DNA of 64,000 nucleotides, from NCBI GenBank assembly GCA_026122225.1, contig JANEZZ010001895.1, forward strand, positions 62,001 to 126,000, read 5' to 3'. Of this stretch, positions 44,358-57,507 are shown in pieces. The notes under the pieces are model-generated. The model worked only from the letters and a program-made list of their open reading frames with translations. It ran no database searches and was not told the origin of the DNA. A program made the translations under genes and the position numbers. The first letter of the stretch is position 1. Each line of letters opens with the position of its first letter. The DNA comes from Heloderma charlesbogerti (lineage: Eukaryota > Chordata > Lepidosauria > Squamata > Helodermatidae).

Positions 44358-45663
44358 CTGGTTTGCATGTAATGACAACCCAGAGTACGGGCTGAGTATG
44401 GGTTGTCACTGAATCATGGATTGTTGAATTGTGGGTTGTTGTTATGTGCGAACCTTGCACTATGGTTTAATTATGGGTTGTTAACCATGAATAACCCAGA
44501 GTTCACAACCTAACAAACCATGGGTTCTCTTCCTGGGTTGTTTGTGGTTAACAACCCATAGTTAAATCACAGTGAAGGGTTTCCATGTAACAACAACCCA
44601 TGATTCAACAACAACCCATTGACCTGGTTCACATGTAACAAACCATGATTTAATTAACCACGGTCTTCTGAATCATAGTTTGTTGTTACATGTGAACATG
44701 GAACTATGCGTTGTTAACCACGAACAGCCCATGAAAAGAACCCATGGGTTATTGTTCGCTTATGAACTGTGGGTTGTTTAAATTACAAGTTGCCATTACA
44801 TGTGACCCCTTCATGGATCTGGCGTATAGAAGGGGAAGAAATGGAAGCTATGACAGATTTTATTTTCTTGGGCTCCAAGATCACCGCAGACGGTGACTGT
44901 AGCCATGAAATTAAAAGACGCTTGCTCCTTGGGAGGAAAGCTATGGCAAACCTAGACAGCATAGTCAGAAGCAGAGACATCACCTTGCCGACAAAGGTCC
45001 ATTTAATCAAAGCTATGGTTTTCCCAGTAGTAATGTATGGCTGTGAGAGCTGGACTATAAGGAAGGCTGAGCGCCGAAGAATTGATGCTTTCGAACTGTG
45101 GTGCTGGAGAAGACTCTTACGAGTCCCCTGGACTGCAAGGAGGTCCAATCAGTCAATCCTAAAGGAAATCAACCCTGAGTGCAAAAGGAGAAGGGGACGG
45201 CAGAGGATGAGATGGCTAGATAGCTTCACCGATGCAATGAATATGAACTTGAGCACACTCTGGGACAGGAAGGCCTGGCGTGCTATGGTCCATGGGGTCA
45301 CGAAGAGTTGGACACGACTGAACGATTGAACAACAACAACATTACATGTGAACCCAGTATCATGGGTTGTTCTGCCGGGCTACAGAGGCAGCAGGCAAGA
45401 GGTGTCAAAAAAACCCACAGGCGTTTACATGCCAGTACCACAGTGCCACAAAGGCAGTTGGGATAAAGGGAGGGAGAGGGTAAAGGAGGATGGAAACAAA
45501 CAACCCAGGAACTGAAAAAAGAAATCATGGTTTGTTTGATCATCTGTCAGACAAACCATGGGTAGGGCAACAAAGCATGGTTTAAATAAACCATGGATTA
45601 GCGTTATGTGTGAACCAGGTCATACTCAACCCATATGCTGGGTTGTCATTACATGAAAACCAG
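44358..45663. mobile_element. Palindrome-rich DNA element interrupted by BovB
   Basis: The terminal inverted repeats of 25 bases, 44358-44382 (ctggtttgcatgtaatgaca...) and 45639-45663, differ at one position. The interior is filled with aacaaccca, aaccatg, ggttgtt and their complements, giving many overlapping hairpins. A BovB copy (44806-45340) has inserted. No coding sequence of its own and no clear target duplication, so the superfamily is unknown. Confidence 0.75.
44806..45340 (+). mobile_element. BovB LINE 3' fragment with internal deletion
   Basis: Flanked by an 11-bp duplication attacatgtga (44795-44805 and 45341-45351). It encodes an open 186-codon frame ending 'VHGVTKSWTRLND', the BovB RT C-terminus, with 'TDFIFLGSKITADGDCSHEI'. 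About 105 bases are missing in frame after 'INPEC', compared with the copies at 10299 and 45959, leaving 'INPECKRRRGRQRM'. It ends in ACAAC repeats. Confidence 0.93.
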
Positions 45664-45958
45664 GTCGGTGCCTTTATGGCTTCAAAGCATTCAGGAAGAG
45701 GGATACTATGCTGAGGCAACTTCATCTTAGGAAAGACGTAAGTCAGCCACATCATGAGCAGGAATAGGAGTCTGTTTCTCTTGCTAGAACTCCAGCACTG
45801 TGGCTGCTTTTGCTAACAAGGGCATAAAAACCTGAGAATGAAAGAGCTTAGTTAAGGGGATATCTAAGGCTCCATTTTTTCCCAAACATTACCCACTCTT
45901 CCCTGCCAGACTGGTTTGGGGAAGCCTCTTCAATTTCTTCTTGTGTAGGGGTGGGCAA

Positions 45959-46464
45959 ACCTAGACAGCATAGTAAGAAGCAGGGACATCACCTTGCCGA
46001 CAAAGGTTCGCATAATCAAAGCTAAGGTTTTCCCAGTAGTAACGTATGGCTGTGAGAGCTGGACTATAAGGAAGGCTGAGTGCCGAAGAATTGATGCTTT
46101 CGAACTGTGGTGCTGAAGAAGACTCTTACGAGTCCCCTGGACTGCAAGGAGGTCCAATCAGTCAATCCTAAAGGAAATCAACCCTGAGTGCACATTGGAA
46201 GGACAGATACTGAAGCTGAAGCTCAAATATTTTGGCCACCTAATGCGAAGAGAAAAGTCACTGGAAAAGACCCTGATGCTGGGAAAGATTGAAGGCAAAA
46301 GGAGAAGGGGACAGCAGAGGATGAGATGGCTAGATAGCATCACCGATGCAATGAATGTGAACTTGAGCACACTCCAGGAGAGAGCGGAGGACAGGAAGGC
46401 CTGGCACGCTATGGTCCATGGGGTCACGAAGAGTCGGACACGACTTAACGACTGAACAACAACA
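45959..46464 (+). mobile_element. BovB LINE 3' fragment
   Basis: A 5'-truncated copy, flanked by a 12-bp duplication aggggtgggcaa (45947-45958 and 46465-46476). It covers the last half of the BovB C-terminal domain, with 'LRVPWTARRSNQSILKEINP' and 'KLKLKYFGHLMRREKSLEKT', and ends in ACAAC repeats. A stop lies where other copies have Trp (CWRR). It landed at the left edge of a hAT MITE fragment. Confidence 0.93.
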
Positions 46465-46535
46465 AGGGGTGGGCAACTTGTGGCCCTCCAGATGTTTTTA
46501 CCTACAACTTCCATTACCTTTATTGGAGAGACTTG
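46465..46535 (+). mobile_element. hAT MITE fragment (left end)
   Basis: It reads aggggtgggcaacttgtggc then cctccagatgtttttaccta, the start of a widespread amniote MITE whose full form is palindrome-like. Only the left end is present; the rest is missing or worn. Confidence 0.6.
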
Positions 46536-46539
46536 AGGA

Positions 46540-47084
46540 AAGCACAATATTTGGAAACATGGCATTTGAGCACCCTTGTGTATTCTGAGTCTGCTTATGT
46601 TGCCTCACCACAGGGATGAAGTAAGAGTCAGGGGAATCCCAGGCTTACTCAGAGGAGTGCATGTCTCTGCTGCAGCAAGTCTCTCTTTGACAGTGCTTGG
46701 CTGTGTGAGCCACATACACAAGAAATAGGGGCTGGAAGAAGCAGATGTAAAGGGAGATGAAGATTCCCTCCTATGCATCCTTTTGGGTGTTCTCTTGCTC
46801 CCACCTGACTAGATCTGCTCTAATGTCATTAACATTTTATTTCATAAACCAAAAGCAGAAGTTGGGGTGAAGAGACTACATCCACAATGAAGTGCATGAA
46901 CTGGACTTTTAGTGTCCACATCTCCCTTGCCTACTGTCCTTGTAGAAATGGGATTGGCAGGTCTTTGAGGTGCAGCTGCCATTTCATGGCTTGGGGCAGT
47001 TTGGTGCTTACACAAAATGACCTCCAGGTTAGGTGCATCTCCATCAATATCATCCACAGTTTGGTTGGGACACACACACACACT

Positions 47085-47115
<31 letters not shown>

Positions 47116-48325
47116 TACCAAGTTGCTGGAGAACAATCTACCTCCACACCACTGGCTGCAGATGCACCTTAGTGGCAAAGCTGCTCTCTACAGTACCCCA
47201 AGGCATCCACTACCATCATGGTGCTAATTTCTGTACTCAACTGCAGGCACCTGCCCCTTTTTCTGAGCACTGAACCCCTTGGATAAGAAAGAGGAGGCCA
47301 CTCCTCAGCAGACCCCTAGGCCTTGTCATGCTATGGCAATAAAAAAGCAATCCATTAAACTCCTCAAGGGGCTGGAACAAAGCCTTCTTCGCCTTAAGTG
47401 GCCTTTTTTCACATAAGGGCTGTCTTCCACATGAACGTAAGTTCTGGCTGAAGAACAAGTGATAAGAGATAACCCTGCTCTGGACACCCTCCTCCACCAA
47501 TACAGGAAGAAGTGACTGGCAGTGTAATAGGATGCAAGTATCTTGCCTGTGAATACCTATTTTAAAAAGTGCAACTGCAGGGCATTTAAGCTATATCTGA
47601 AGAGAATGCTAGGAAAGAGTACAAAACTGTACTGGATGGAGGAATTTGAAAACAAGTAGGGATAACTTAGGAGAATAGTAAAAGGCGGAGGGGAGAATGC
47701 AGTGCGATCTCCTTTGTAATTTTTTTTTAAAGAAAAAGCAGTAAGAACTCCAAGAAGTTTAGGGTCACCCCGATACGTTCTCTGTGCTCCACTAAGATCC
47801 ATCAAATTTAAACACAACTTTAGGAAAAGGGACACCACCATTTTAAAGTAACAAAAGTTGAAATAGTACCAAGATAGATGGAATCATTAATTCAGGTATT
47901 AAATTGGGTTATGCAAACAAATATCTATGTTAGCTATTTAACAAACTCATGGTGGCTTACAACATGATTAGAACATTAGAAATAATTGTTTAAACTAGAA
48001 AAACAAAGTCAAAGATGAAAAATACAGCCGATACAGGATTCAGAAGCTGGAACATTGGAGAGATTAAAAAACCCTCACTGCTAATAACAAAAATATAGTC
48101 ACTGTAGTTCACAGGAAACAAGGCTAGATCATGGAATATTTATAGCCACAATCAAGCCACACTTTAAACCCTTTACTCTTTTTTCAGAAAGCTCATGATT
48201 TTGTCAGGGTGTTACATTTTTAAATGCTTCTAGAATGAAGGATGGCATGATAGGCCAACATTTTAAAGATTGATGTAATAAAGACCCACCCTTAGAGTGA
48301 ATCAGAGCAGAGTTTGTTTTCTCAC
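46540..48325. other. PPP6R3 intron DNA, right part
   Basis: Apart from the CA repeat I see nothing that I can classify. The open frames here have no recognisable similarity. Confidence 0.5.
47070..47112 (+). repeat. (CA)n microsatellite
   Basis: About 21 CA units, with one interruption (cactcaca) near the start. The His/Thr- and Val/Cys-rich open frames crossing it are artefacts. Confidence 0.97.
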
Positions 48326-48476
48326 CTTTTGAAGACAGCAGTTTCAGTTTTTGCATCTACAGTAAGGCTAAGGGTCTCCTTCATGCTGCCATTCATTACT
48401 GTCTCCGTCACCTTATCTGCATTTTCTACATCATCTTCTCCATCAGAACCAGCTTCCATTGCAATACTTCCTGCAG
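48326..48476 (-). CDS. PPP6R3: PPP6R3 coding exon (acidic segment)
   Basis: An exon of 151 bases runs from acceptor ttttttccag to donor aaaag/gtgag. It encodes '[20 protein letters not shown]' followed by '[20 protein letters not shown]' and 'AKTETAVFK'. The second half is almost unchanged from mammals, and the cluster of Asp and Glu is typical of this region. Confidence 0.97.
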
Positions 48477-48988
48477 CTGGAAAAAAGAATTTGAATAAGG
48501 ATGATTAATAATTACCAACATGTTTGTTGCTCTTCAGCTGAAAAGGCTCCCTGACCAGCATATCTAAGATCAATGAACACAATATCCAGATACTGTTTTG
48601 AGCAAGAACAATGTCTGTGCAAATGTAGAAGTTCAAAAGAATCCCAAAGATTTACTTTTGTACAATTCTTGAACTATGTATTCTTTGCAACTGTTAATAG
48701 TCACAAAATGTAAGTATATGATTGTTTATAACAGCTATTTTAATTAAACACACTCTATAACAACCCCTTTTCCAGTTTATTTTGCAACTTGGATCCCTTT
48801 AAAATAGCTGGCTTAGTCACATCTGAAGTCACATCCCAAGCTTTTATAACCTCTTATGTCCACATTAGACAAGCAATTTGGAAGAAATCCAACATGGTAT
48901 AGTCTCAAATTAATAATTTCAGGTAGCAAAACAAAACAAGGTTTCCCCATTCGCACAATGTGTTTCTGCATTATTTCAGTGCTCTTAC

Positions 48989-49095
48989 CTTCTGGTTGAG
49001 ATGCATGCACAGCAACATTTGCACTCAGAGGATCCATTGGCTCTGTGTTGGTTTCCATCTCCACAGGTGAGTTACTTCTCAGGGAATCTTTTGGA
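48989..49095 (-). CDS. PPP6R3: PPP6R3 coding exon
   Basis: An exon of 107 bases with acceptor tttttaaag and donor agaag/gtaagagc. It reads '[20 protein letters not shown]' then '[15 protein letters not shown]'. The first half is strongly conserved, the second is variable. It joins in phase to both neighbours (split Ser codon upstream, split Ala codon downstream). Confidence 0.97.
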
Positions 49096-49287
49096 CTTTA
49101 AAAACAAAATGGAAGCTTTGATGAGTTCTATTTTCAATCCTTTTTGACATGAGGAGTCAAAATACATTGGTAATATATTTTAGATAGGTGAGGTACAAAT
49201 TGTCAGTTCTGTACCAAAAGAGCAGATGCCTCAACATTTGTGCTGACAGTTTAGGAGTACAATACTCCTAATGCAATACTTTCCTAC

Positions 49288-49441
49288 CTCAGAGAAGATG
49301 TGAACTCCGAAAAGGAAGCCCAGCCAGTTTCTTTTGCTGGCATAGGTTCTTCTGTGCTCCATACATCAGACCCAACAGAATCCAGATTGGTGCCATGTGT
49401 GGTTTCCATCGGAACATCAAAGTTAGCTGACCAGTTAGGTG
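49288..49441 (-). CDS. PPP6R3: PPP6R3 coding exon (conserved Trp-rich segment)
   Basis: An exon of 154 bases with acceptor tctttctag and donor ctgag/gtagg. It reads '[20 protein letters not shown]', '[20 protein letters not shown]' and '[10 protein letters not shown]'. It is one of the most conserved pieces of the tail, with three Trp residues kept. Confidence 0.97.
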
Positions 49442-50396
49442 CTAGAAAGATTGATGTATTAATAGTGCTACAGTCTCTAAAATGAAAACCTGGGAAATAA
49501 ATCTGCAACAGGGTTATGGATTTTAAGAAAACAGATTAAACTAGAGATCTGGGGGTTCCTTGGTCATTTAAACTAAAAAGCTTGCAGGCTGTCCTAATGC
49601 TAGAGCGCTCTGTCATAGTTTCTAGAGGCATTTGCAAACAGTCTTCCATCCTCTGTCCATACCAGAGAATGAATGCTTCCATTCTGATTGATGGAAGAGT
49701 TCTGTGCCATTTTAGAACTTGCACACATGTACACCATTTCTTGACAGAGACAATGTAAAGCTTGTTAAGGAACATATAAAATATGATTTCCTAAGTTCAG
49801 TATCAGAACGTAAAACTCCCCAAACTCCATATTTGTTATCTCTAAAACTTTTGTGGAAGCCTATTTTGGATCTCTCCAAGCCTTTACTCCTCCATCAGTA
49901 TTTCCTATTCCACACATTTGAATGTACGCTCCAACTAGGTGCTGAATTATCTCTAAGGGTTCGATTATATGGTCATATACCTGAGGTTTTGATTCAGAGT
50001 TACCCTTGTTTAAATCCCAAAACTTTAGCCACACATCTTTTCGCATCACTGGGATTGCATTAGCCACTGTTAACTTGATATAATGACCATGCTACTGCTT
50101 CCACTGTCAACTTATCCCAAAACAAACAGACGGAAGTCCAAAGTACCCTGTTCTAACTTTTAAACAGTTCATGTCACATTCTCCACTGATGAGGTGAACA
50201 AGAAGATGGGTCTTTGCATTAAGAGCAGCATTAATTAAAAAAAATGTTTGTTTTTTAAAAATGTAAGCAATGGAAAATTTGAACAAGGCCAAGGCCTTCC
50301 ACATTTGCTTTTTATAGTTATTATGCTAGTGACAGTAACCAAATTTCTGTATCCAGTATCTTAATGGGGAGAAGTTGCGGCATAATAGCTACCTAC
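49442..50396. other. PPP6R3 intron with an unclassified repeat-like segment
   Basis: Between 49536 and 50070 frames of 114 codons (plus) and 79 and 68 codons (minus) overlap. They look like a worn LINE, but I could not assign a family. No splice context supports them as host exons. Confidence 0.3.
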
Positions 50397-50515
50397 CTTC
50401 ATTCAAGTCTACTTCCATCTTGTCTTCTGTATTGGTGCTTGATTCGAACAGGTCTTGCTTTGTTCCATCCTCTTCTTCAGAATCTGTACTCTCTTCACTG
50501 TCTGTACTGCCTGAG
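50397..50515 (-). CDS. PPP6R3: PPP6R3 coding exon (Ser/Glu-rich)
   Basis: An exon of 119 bases, acceptor ttttttaaag, donor gaag/gtaggtag. It reads '[20 protein letters not shown]' then '[19 protein letters not shown]'. The Ser-Asp/Glu runs resemble casein kinase 2 sites; that is inferred from sequence only. Confidence 0.97.
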
Positions 50516-53220
50516 CTTTAAAAAAAAATAAAAATGAAAGAGATATAAAGAGCCGTAGGGAGGACTAGGAGGAAGGGACGATGTCTAACTGACTCCTCTT
50601 ATTCTAATACAGTTAAATGACGAGATGCCAAAAGATGACACACACACACACCCCGCCAAAAAAACCAAATTATCCCACTGATTTTTGCGGAGCTCAATAG
50701 TAAACACAGTATGAGAAACCTTTAAGTATTTAAGGCTTTCAGACTTCTTTGAACTTGGAAGTTAAAAATTGCATGCTTCTTCCACTTCCATTTCAGAAGT
50801 TGCTAAGAGGGGACAGAATGTAAGTTTTAAACAAGGCAGCTGAGCTAGACACTCTTACTTGAGCATGGTACCTGGAGAATCCTATGCAAGTATCAACTGC
50901 TACTGATGTAGTTTAGCCTTCCCATAAGCACTCCTGGATTCACTGGCATGCCTGGAATTCCAGGCTGTGGCAGTAGCCAGGAATGCTTTAGATATTACAA
51001 TGCTGAAACCCTTTAATCACATGTAGATCAAGTGATTATCATTAAATCCCTTACAATCTTCATCATCATCATCTACCTGGAGGGTTATCCGGCATGGAAC
51101 TTAAACATCTGGTTCCTGATGAGTGTGGACCACATTTACTTCCTCTGCTTTTTAGGTGTAATTCAAGATACTCACTTGGATCTACACTACCCTAAAATTT
51201 CTGAACCCAACATATTAAAGAGCAACGTCTGGGTAGAAAGGCAGGCACTCACTGTCTATCATCATTTGAACCATTTGTAGTTGGGTGGGTTTTAGCTAAT
51301 AAAAGGTTAGAGATTTTGAATCTGGTATGTTTTAGCTGTTCTGTGTAAACATTTATAGGCTATTCTATATATTATTTTTAATCTGTTGTTACTACTCTAC
51401 TCCAGGGAAGAAGTAGAATATAGTAACTTAAATAAAGGGGACTTCCACTCCTGGGAGGAAGAGCACAAAGTTCTCCTCCTACAGTGATTATGCCTGACTA
51501 TAGGAGTTGGCAACTAGGCAATTGCTAGGGCCCCAAGCCAATTTAAGGGGCGACAATCTCTACCATACGCAAGCTGTGATCCTCTACCCTGCCAGGAATC
51601 ATTAGCAATCAGAGACTAGGAGCTGCAGCTGTGTCTGGCCCGCATGCCAGCCAGAGGCAAGAAAGGCGAGACATGATGGTATCATTTTAAAATTCAAGGC
51701 ATTCTATTTCAGCAAACTTTGTCTTCTTGGTAGGAAAACCTATCTGGATTTAGTTCACTGCTTGAAGTCTGACAGCTGCCAACTATTTAACTAATCCCAC
51801 CACTTAGCAGCCAGTTGCTGCCCCTAGGAGCAGAAGTCCTTGCAAGAGTCAACATGACTCCCTATCCCTAGATGCCGAAGCTGCTGTTACAACTACCTCC
51901 AGATGGAGAGAGAAGGAAAAAAGATGCATGATGTGACTTATACAAGAGGTGGGGAGGGAAGAGACAGACAAGCTAGATGTTTACCTGCTGGTGATGCATA
52001 GGATATCTCTCATTCTCTGCCTGCCCAATCTTTCACTTTCTAATTGTGTTGCTTTCCAAGCATATAGCTCAAATAACTTGGTCCTGCTGTCTCAAAAAAG
52101 TCATCTTATTCCATGAAAGACCTAAGACCTCTCGCTGCACTGCATGGATTAGTTTGCTTCTTAATAGCATCTCGCTTTGTCACTTATCCTCTCATCATTT
52201 CTCAGTGACCACCAGCTGGCTAATTTGTTTCTTGCAGATGCTGCATCAAGAGTTTATTTGGGAATGTGAAGAAATGGTTAAAAGAAGGAAGAACTGGGAG
52301 ATTATATATATACCATACTGTTTAAAAGGCTCATGGATTCCCAAGAGGTATCTTGTGTTCAAGACCCCAGCCCCTTTTGGCATTTTTGGAAGAATTCAGT
52401 ATAAACTTAACTGGTGCTCTGGATGGTATTTATATTTATTTATTCCACTATTTATATGCTGCTTTTCAGAACAAAGCCCTCCCAAGAAAGTTCACATAAA
52501 AAGATTCTAAAAATTAAACAATTAATTACAATGCATATAATAACTATGTGCATATCAGCCAGACAATACACATATTTTTGTTTAATCCCTCCAAATAAGA
52601 TCAAAAGGAATACCCTACATTCTAAAGCAAACAATGTGCTTTGATTATTAGAGCTAACTACTTCCACAATCATAAAATCAAAGGGATTTTAATAAAAAGT
52701 GGTATTTCTTTCTCAGTGCTGCTGACAGTAGTAATTTAATCAATGTTCAACTTGATTTGGGCTGTAGAGGATCTTCCAAGTAATAATTGATATATTTGCT
52801 TAACAGTAATACAGTGGGACAAAAATGGAATAAAGAAGGGATAGCACCAAAGGGATGGAGTTGAGGGAAGCCCACAAAGACACAGAGTCAGCCTTGTGCA
52901 GAGAAATGCCTCCCAAATCTGGTCCAACAGATCAGAAAAGAGCAAAAAAAAGCAAAAACGGCATGGTACTAAAATGGGAAGGGCAGAGACAAATCTCAGT
53001 CACTGTTTCTTCACATGCTCAAGTCAACAATAGTACATCACAATGATGTACTATATACTCTTTCAAAGCATCTTGCACAGGTTTATCAGTGGTGGCCAGC
53101 TAAGAATCTAAAAATGAATAGATTTAATCAGAGCCAGAACTTGTTTCTTTGGTAGATCAAATGACACAGGCAATCAAACACGTATACACACTAATTTATA
53201 TTCTGTCATCTTAAAATTAC

Positions 53221-53351
53221 CTGGATCTTCTCTGAGATTCTGATGTAAAAGCAATATGTTTCTCTTCCCAGATATCCTCTTCATCAGAACCACCATCATC
53301 AAACTGCTGTATTCTCTCCTTGCAGCATGCCTCAAACAAAGCGATATTGCC
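53221..53351 (-). CDS. PPP6R3: PPP6R3 coding exon
   Basis: An exon of 131 bases, acceptor atgcttag, donor atccag/gtaatt. It reads '[20 protein letters not shown]', '[20 protein letters not shown]' and 'RRS'. It is nearly identical to the mammalian segment, with one visible Pro-to-Ser type difference before 'ESQRR'. Confidence 0.97.
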
Positions 53352-55306
53352 CTAAGCATTTTTAGAAGCAAATATATGAAGAGGACTAAGAACATCATTG
53401 ACAAATACTGAACCTCCTACTCACCCCATGTATATGTCTAATCATTTTCATTATTTTTGAAAAACAGATGAGGTGTGCCTCTAAAAAAAGTTTCCCACCA
53501 TGATTTAATATATACATCCCAAACTAGAAGAAAAAGATTACATTTCTGTGGAAATCCCTCTGTATATTCAGGGTTTAAGCAAATTTCAAATAGGGGCAAT
53601 TTACTAGGCTGCCACTCACTAAATGTACCATTTCAAATTTTCTCAGAACACATAATTCAGCAAACCTATCACCAGCTTTTAAGTGACAAAGATTGCATTA
53701 AATTTGGCATACGTAAGAGGAAATTGTTGAAAAGCAACATTCTACCCAATTCTTCTCAACTCTTTTTTATAAAGTTTAATGAATGGATAAACAGTTACTA
53801 GCCACAGCACGGACTCTTAAGTACTGGAAAGCTCAAACTTTCAGATTCATCTGGGCTTCTGGGCCATATCACAGGATGGCCTATTTCTTGAGCCAACTCA
53901 ATGAACTTGGGCCAGGTTCATCCTAAGCAAGTTTGTCTGCAGGGGCTACGTTCCACCTAGCTATGAAACCACCACTTCCACCACCCTGATCATTGCCCTT
54001 CTCATCAGTGTCTTAGCTGGGAAGATTCACCCCACACATAAGATACATACACACTAAGCTGACAACAGTCAGTGCCTGAAGTACTGCATGAGAGAGTCAC
54101 CCTACTCTTCCCACAAGAAAATAAGAGGTCACATCAGAGAGTAGCCTCTCTTGCCAAGAGACACCTGCTGGACTGAAAACAGCAAGACCACTGACTCTCT
54201 CAGTGGTTTTAGCTAATTCAGCACTGGTCTCAAGGACTGGTGCCAACTTGGCTGAAAACAGTGTGGAAGAACTGCACACTGCTTTCAATCTACGGTCTGG
54301 GAATGCAAAATCCTTCCCAAAAAGGTCACTCTAGATGCTCACTTCTGGGGTGAAGCACCCACAAGGAAGCAGCAGCCTGCACCTCTTTCCCAGTCCCCAC
54401 AACTCATCCCCGTGGTGCACTGTGGTACTCATGCGGTACTGCTTAACTTGAAGGCTCCCCTCTGGAAAATGAGGGGAGCGTGTCAGATAAACAACAACAA
54501 CCCTGAAACAGCTGACACTTCTGATCCGACTAGAAAAGTGGCAACAAGACCAAGAAATGCAGCATGAGGTCAGGGACGATCCCTTGCTCTACTCCCCAGC
54601 TCCAAGTCAAACAGAGGTGCGGTGGGGGAGGATCATTCCTGGAATTGAACTGCACTTCCGTGGTGCTCTGAGTGCCTTGGAAATCAGGCTCCAAAAGAAA
54701 ACCCAGCCCTCTTCCCAATCTTGAAATTGGAGAGGGAGTGCAGTGCATCCCGATAGTAATGCTGGACCTCTTGAGGCCCTCTGACTACCCCCCCCCCGCC
54801 CCCACAAATGCAGCACAGCAGCAGGGATGATCCCAGCACCCTCTTCAACTTCACAAGTGGAAGGAGAGCTTGCGTTATGTTTACCAAAGGGTGGCAGAAC
54901 ACTCAACACGGAGTGTGAAACTGAGGACACCACCTGGAGTTGAATGCAACCATGTCTGTCCACCAGGAGAACAGCTTCAACTTGTGGAATGACTCCCCCT
55001 TCCTGCTGAAGCTCCCCATATCCCCCCACCATTCCAAATCTGCTCCGGAGGGTTGGAGAATCCTCCAGAGTAGATTTTGGAAGGGCACAGGGAGCTGAAG
55101 GAAGAGGAGGGGAAAAGAAGTTATGTTGTGCGAGCAGAAGTCCGCTTGCACAATGTTAGATGTTGCCCCTATCAATACGTTCCTTAAGAAAGTAGCTTGA
55201 ATCATTGCAGACTTACAAACAGAAAGCACTGAAAATTCTTCTGTAAAAATGCTGCTTTTTAAAAGCAACAACACACAAAATGATACAGTTGCAAGAATAT
55301 ACTTAC

Positions 55307-55361
55307 ACTTTCATTTGTATTGAGGGTAAAATTGATGTCTGATACGCGATCAAAAGAAACA
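55307..55361 (-). CDS. PPP6R3: PPP6R3 small coding exon
   Basis: A 55-base exon with acceptor ttgttcacag and donor aaagt/gtaagt. It encodes 'VSFDRVSDINFTLNTNES' after completing an Asn codon begun in the upstream exon. It is too short to be found as an open frame alone, but the phase and identity to the mammalian segment are clear. Confidence 0.96.
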
Positions 55362-56444
55362 CTGTGAACAAAGTACAAATTTATGCACTAAAACAGAAGA
55401 AAAATGGCATTCTAAATGACATTCTGAAATATTTCACTTTATTGCATTTTATATCAGAAACAGTGAAAGGTCTTCTAATATAAGCTTTTTGAAGGGAGCA
55501 ATTTTGACTATCAGTTCTCTTACTACGACTGGCCTTCAGTTTACTATTTTGCCTGACTGATAATACTGTTCCTTCCTCAGTCAAGAAAGTCTCAGTGCAA
55601 TTTCACATGTAACAAAAACAGAAAGTGCACTCCCACATACTTCACACCTCTGCAGTGTAATATGCAAGAGCCACTGTATAAAAACCATGTGTACACACTG
55701 CAGGGAACCACAATTTGCTCCATGTCACTGCAGCATGTGCTCAAAACAGACAAGTACAACTGTGTGCCTACTAATTCCAGTTACACATGAAGTGGTCCTC
55801 CAAACTTCAAGGATAAATAAGTGGCTTGATTTGGAATAGCTGAAAGCTATTTTAAACAGACTCAAGTGGGAGAAGGAGGAAACCCACTTGTCTCAATGAC
55901 AGGCATCAATCATGAAAGAAGTATTCAGTTCAATAATGACACAGTATTATTTTTACTCCTGGATAGGAAAAAAATCATTGCCTTATGTTTCACTTTTAAG
56001 AAAGGAAAGAGAGATGGCCCATGCTGCTTCCGACCTATTTTTGGATGTCTCTCCATTTGGCGTACTGTTTTCTGATATAGATCGATACATTTATGTTAAT
56101 ACGGGCAGTACATTTCAGACATTTTCAGAGAACCAAATTAAAATCAGAAAATGTTTTATGTAGCCCAATATATTACATTCCAAATGCATATGTAGCCAGT
56201 GCCTCTGATTTTAATTTAGCTATATTTTTCATTATGTCTTTTATATTCTTTTATTCCTGTATGTTTGTGGTTGATTAATTATTACTAATTTAGTTGTGTA
56301 AAAATATCTGAATCTTATTGTACATATACTGGCATTTTGGTGCTTATAGTTCTCTCTCTTGTATTTTAGCAACTGCTTATATGCAGCTTGAGATGCCCTG
56401 ACTTTGAGTGAATTTTATACATTTCTGTTAGGGCTGACTGATTT

Positions 56445-56910
56445 ATTATTATTATTATTATTATTATATTTATATCCCGCCTTTTCCTCAATACTGGGAC
56501 TCAAGGCGGCTTTACAACATTAAAACTTTTACAGTTAAAACATATAAATAGAAATATACAAAAGTGAAAAATATAATTGAATCATCAATAATATTAAAAC
56601 TGAATAAAATATTGAAATTTTAAAAGACAGCAAGAATATAAACATTAGTATCAATCTATCCTATTCTCACAGATCAGACTATCTATCCCCAAAGGCCTGC
56701 TGGAACAAAACAGTTTTTGCCTGCCTGCAGAAACATACCAAGGAGGGTGCCACTCTTGCCTCCCTGGGAAGGGAGTTCCAGAGCCCTGGGGCAGCCACCA
56801 AGAAGGCCCTCTCCCGTGTTCCCACCAGGCAAGCCTGTGATGGTGGTGGGACCGCAAGAAGGGCCTCCGCTAAAGATCTCAGGGCACAAGCAGGCTCATA
56901 GGGGAAAATA
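56445..56910 (-). mobile_element. LINE (L2/CR1-like) 3' end
   Basis: It begins with an (ATT)n run and tttatatcccgccttttcct plus caaggcggctttacaac, an antisense LINE tail. Upstream on the minus strand, 56860-56690 reads as the worn RT C-terminus; in DNA terms it includes gggagagggccttcttggtg and ccctgggaaggga-type blocks, like those at 300-340 and 63100-63200. It is 5'-truncated. Confidence 0.75.
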
Positions 56911-57507
56911 CAGTCTTTCAGTTAACCTGGATCAACTGGACTTATGGCTAGTTGATTTATCATTCTTATTATCAATATGTGGAAAGAAAGACTACCACAT
57001 TTTGTCAGAAAGGTATGGTGTGTGTAAGTTAAAAAAATGTTTTCTCTCACAGAAGATAAACAAAATCCAAGCTAGAGAAACATGCCTAACAAGGTTTAGA
57101 AAAATCATAGCATATAAAACAAGCTATACAGATCAGAAAAGAGCACAAGCCAGTGTTACAGAAACTATTAAAGTACTTTAAACTGTTAGTTCCAGATACT
57201 TAACAAAGCTAACAGTTTTCCTTTATAGACAATTTATATAGCATTTGGAAGAATATCTTCATTGTTTGCATAAAAAGATAAGAAAATGAAACAACTGATG
57301 CATATGCTCGCAGCACTGAACAACCACTCACAAGAAAGAGATCCAACCAGAATACATGTAAACTAGTCTTTTAAATACTTTAACTGGATACATTATTTAT
57401 CATTTAAATTCTTATTAGCCCAAGCCTTTGAGGTCACACATTTAAATATAATAAATTGATGGCATTAATGAAATATGTGTATTTTTGGACCAAAGGGATA
57501 CATTGAA

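Noticed and set aside
46842..47273. Open frames over 100 codons on both strands near 47 kb
   Set aside because: They run through a CA repeat, which is open in several frames.
49536..50067. Open frames on both strands between two PPP6R3 exons, considered as an extra exon or L1 remnant
   Set aside because: The flanking exons join in phase without it, there is no splice context, and I could not match it to an L1 motif with confidence.
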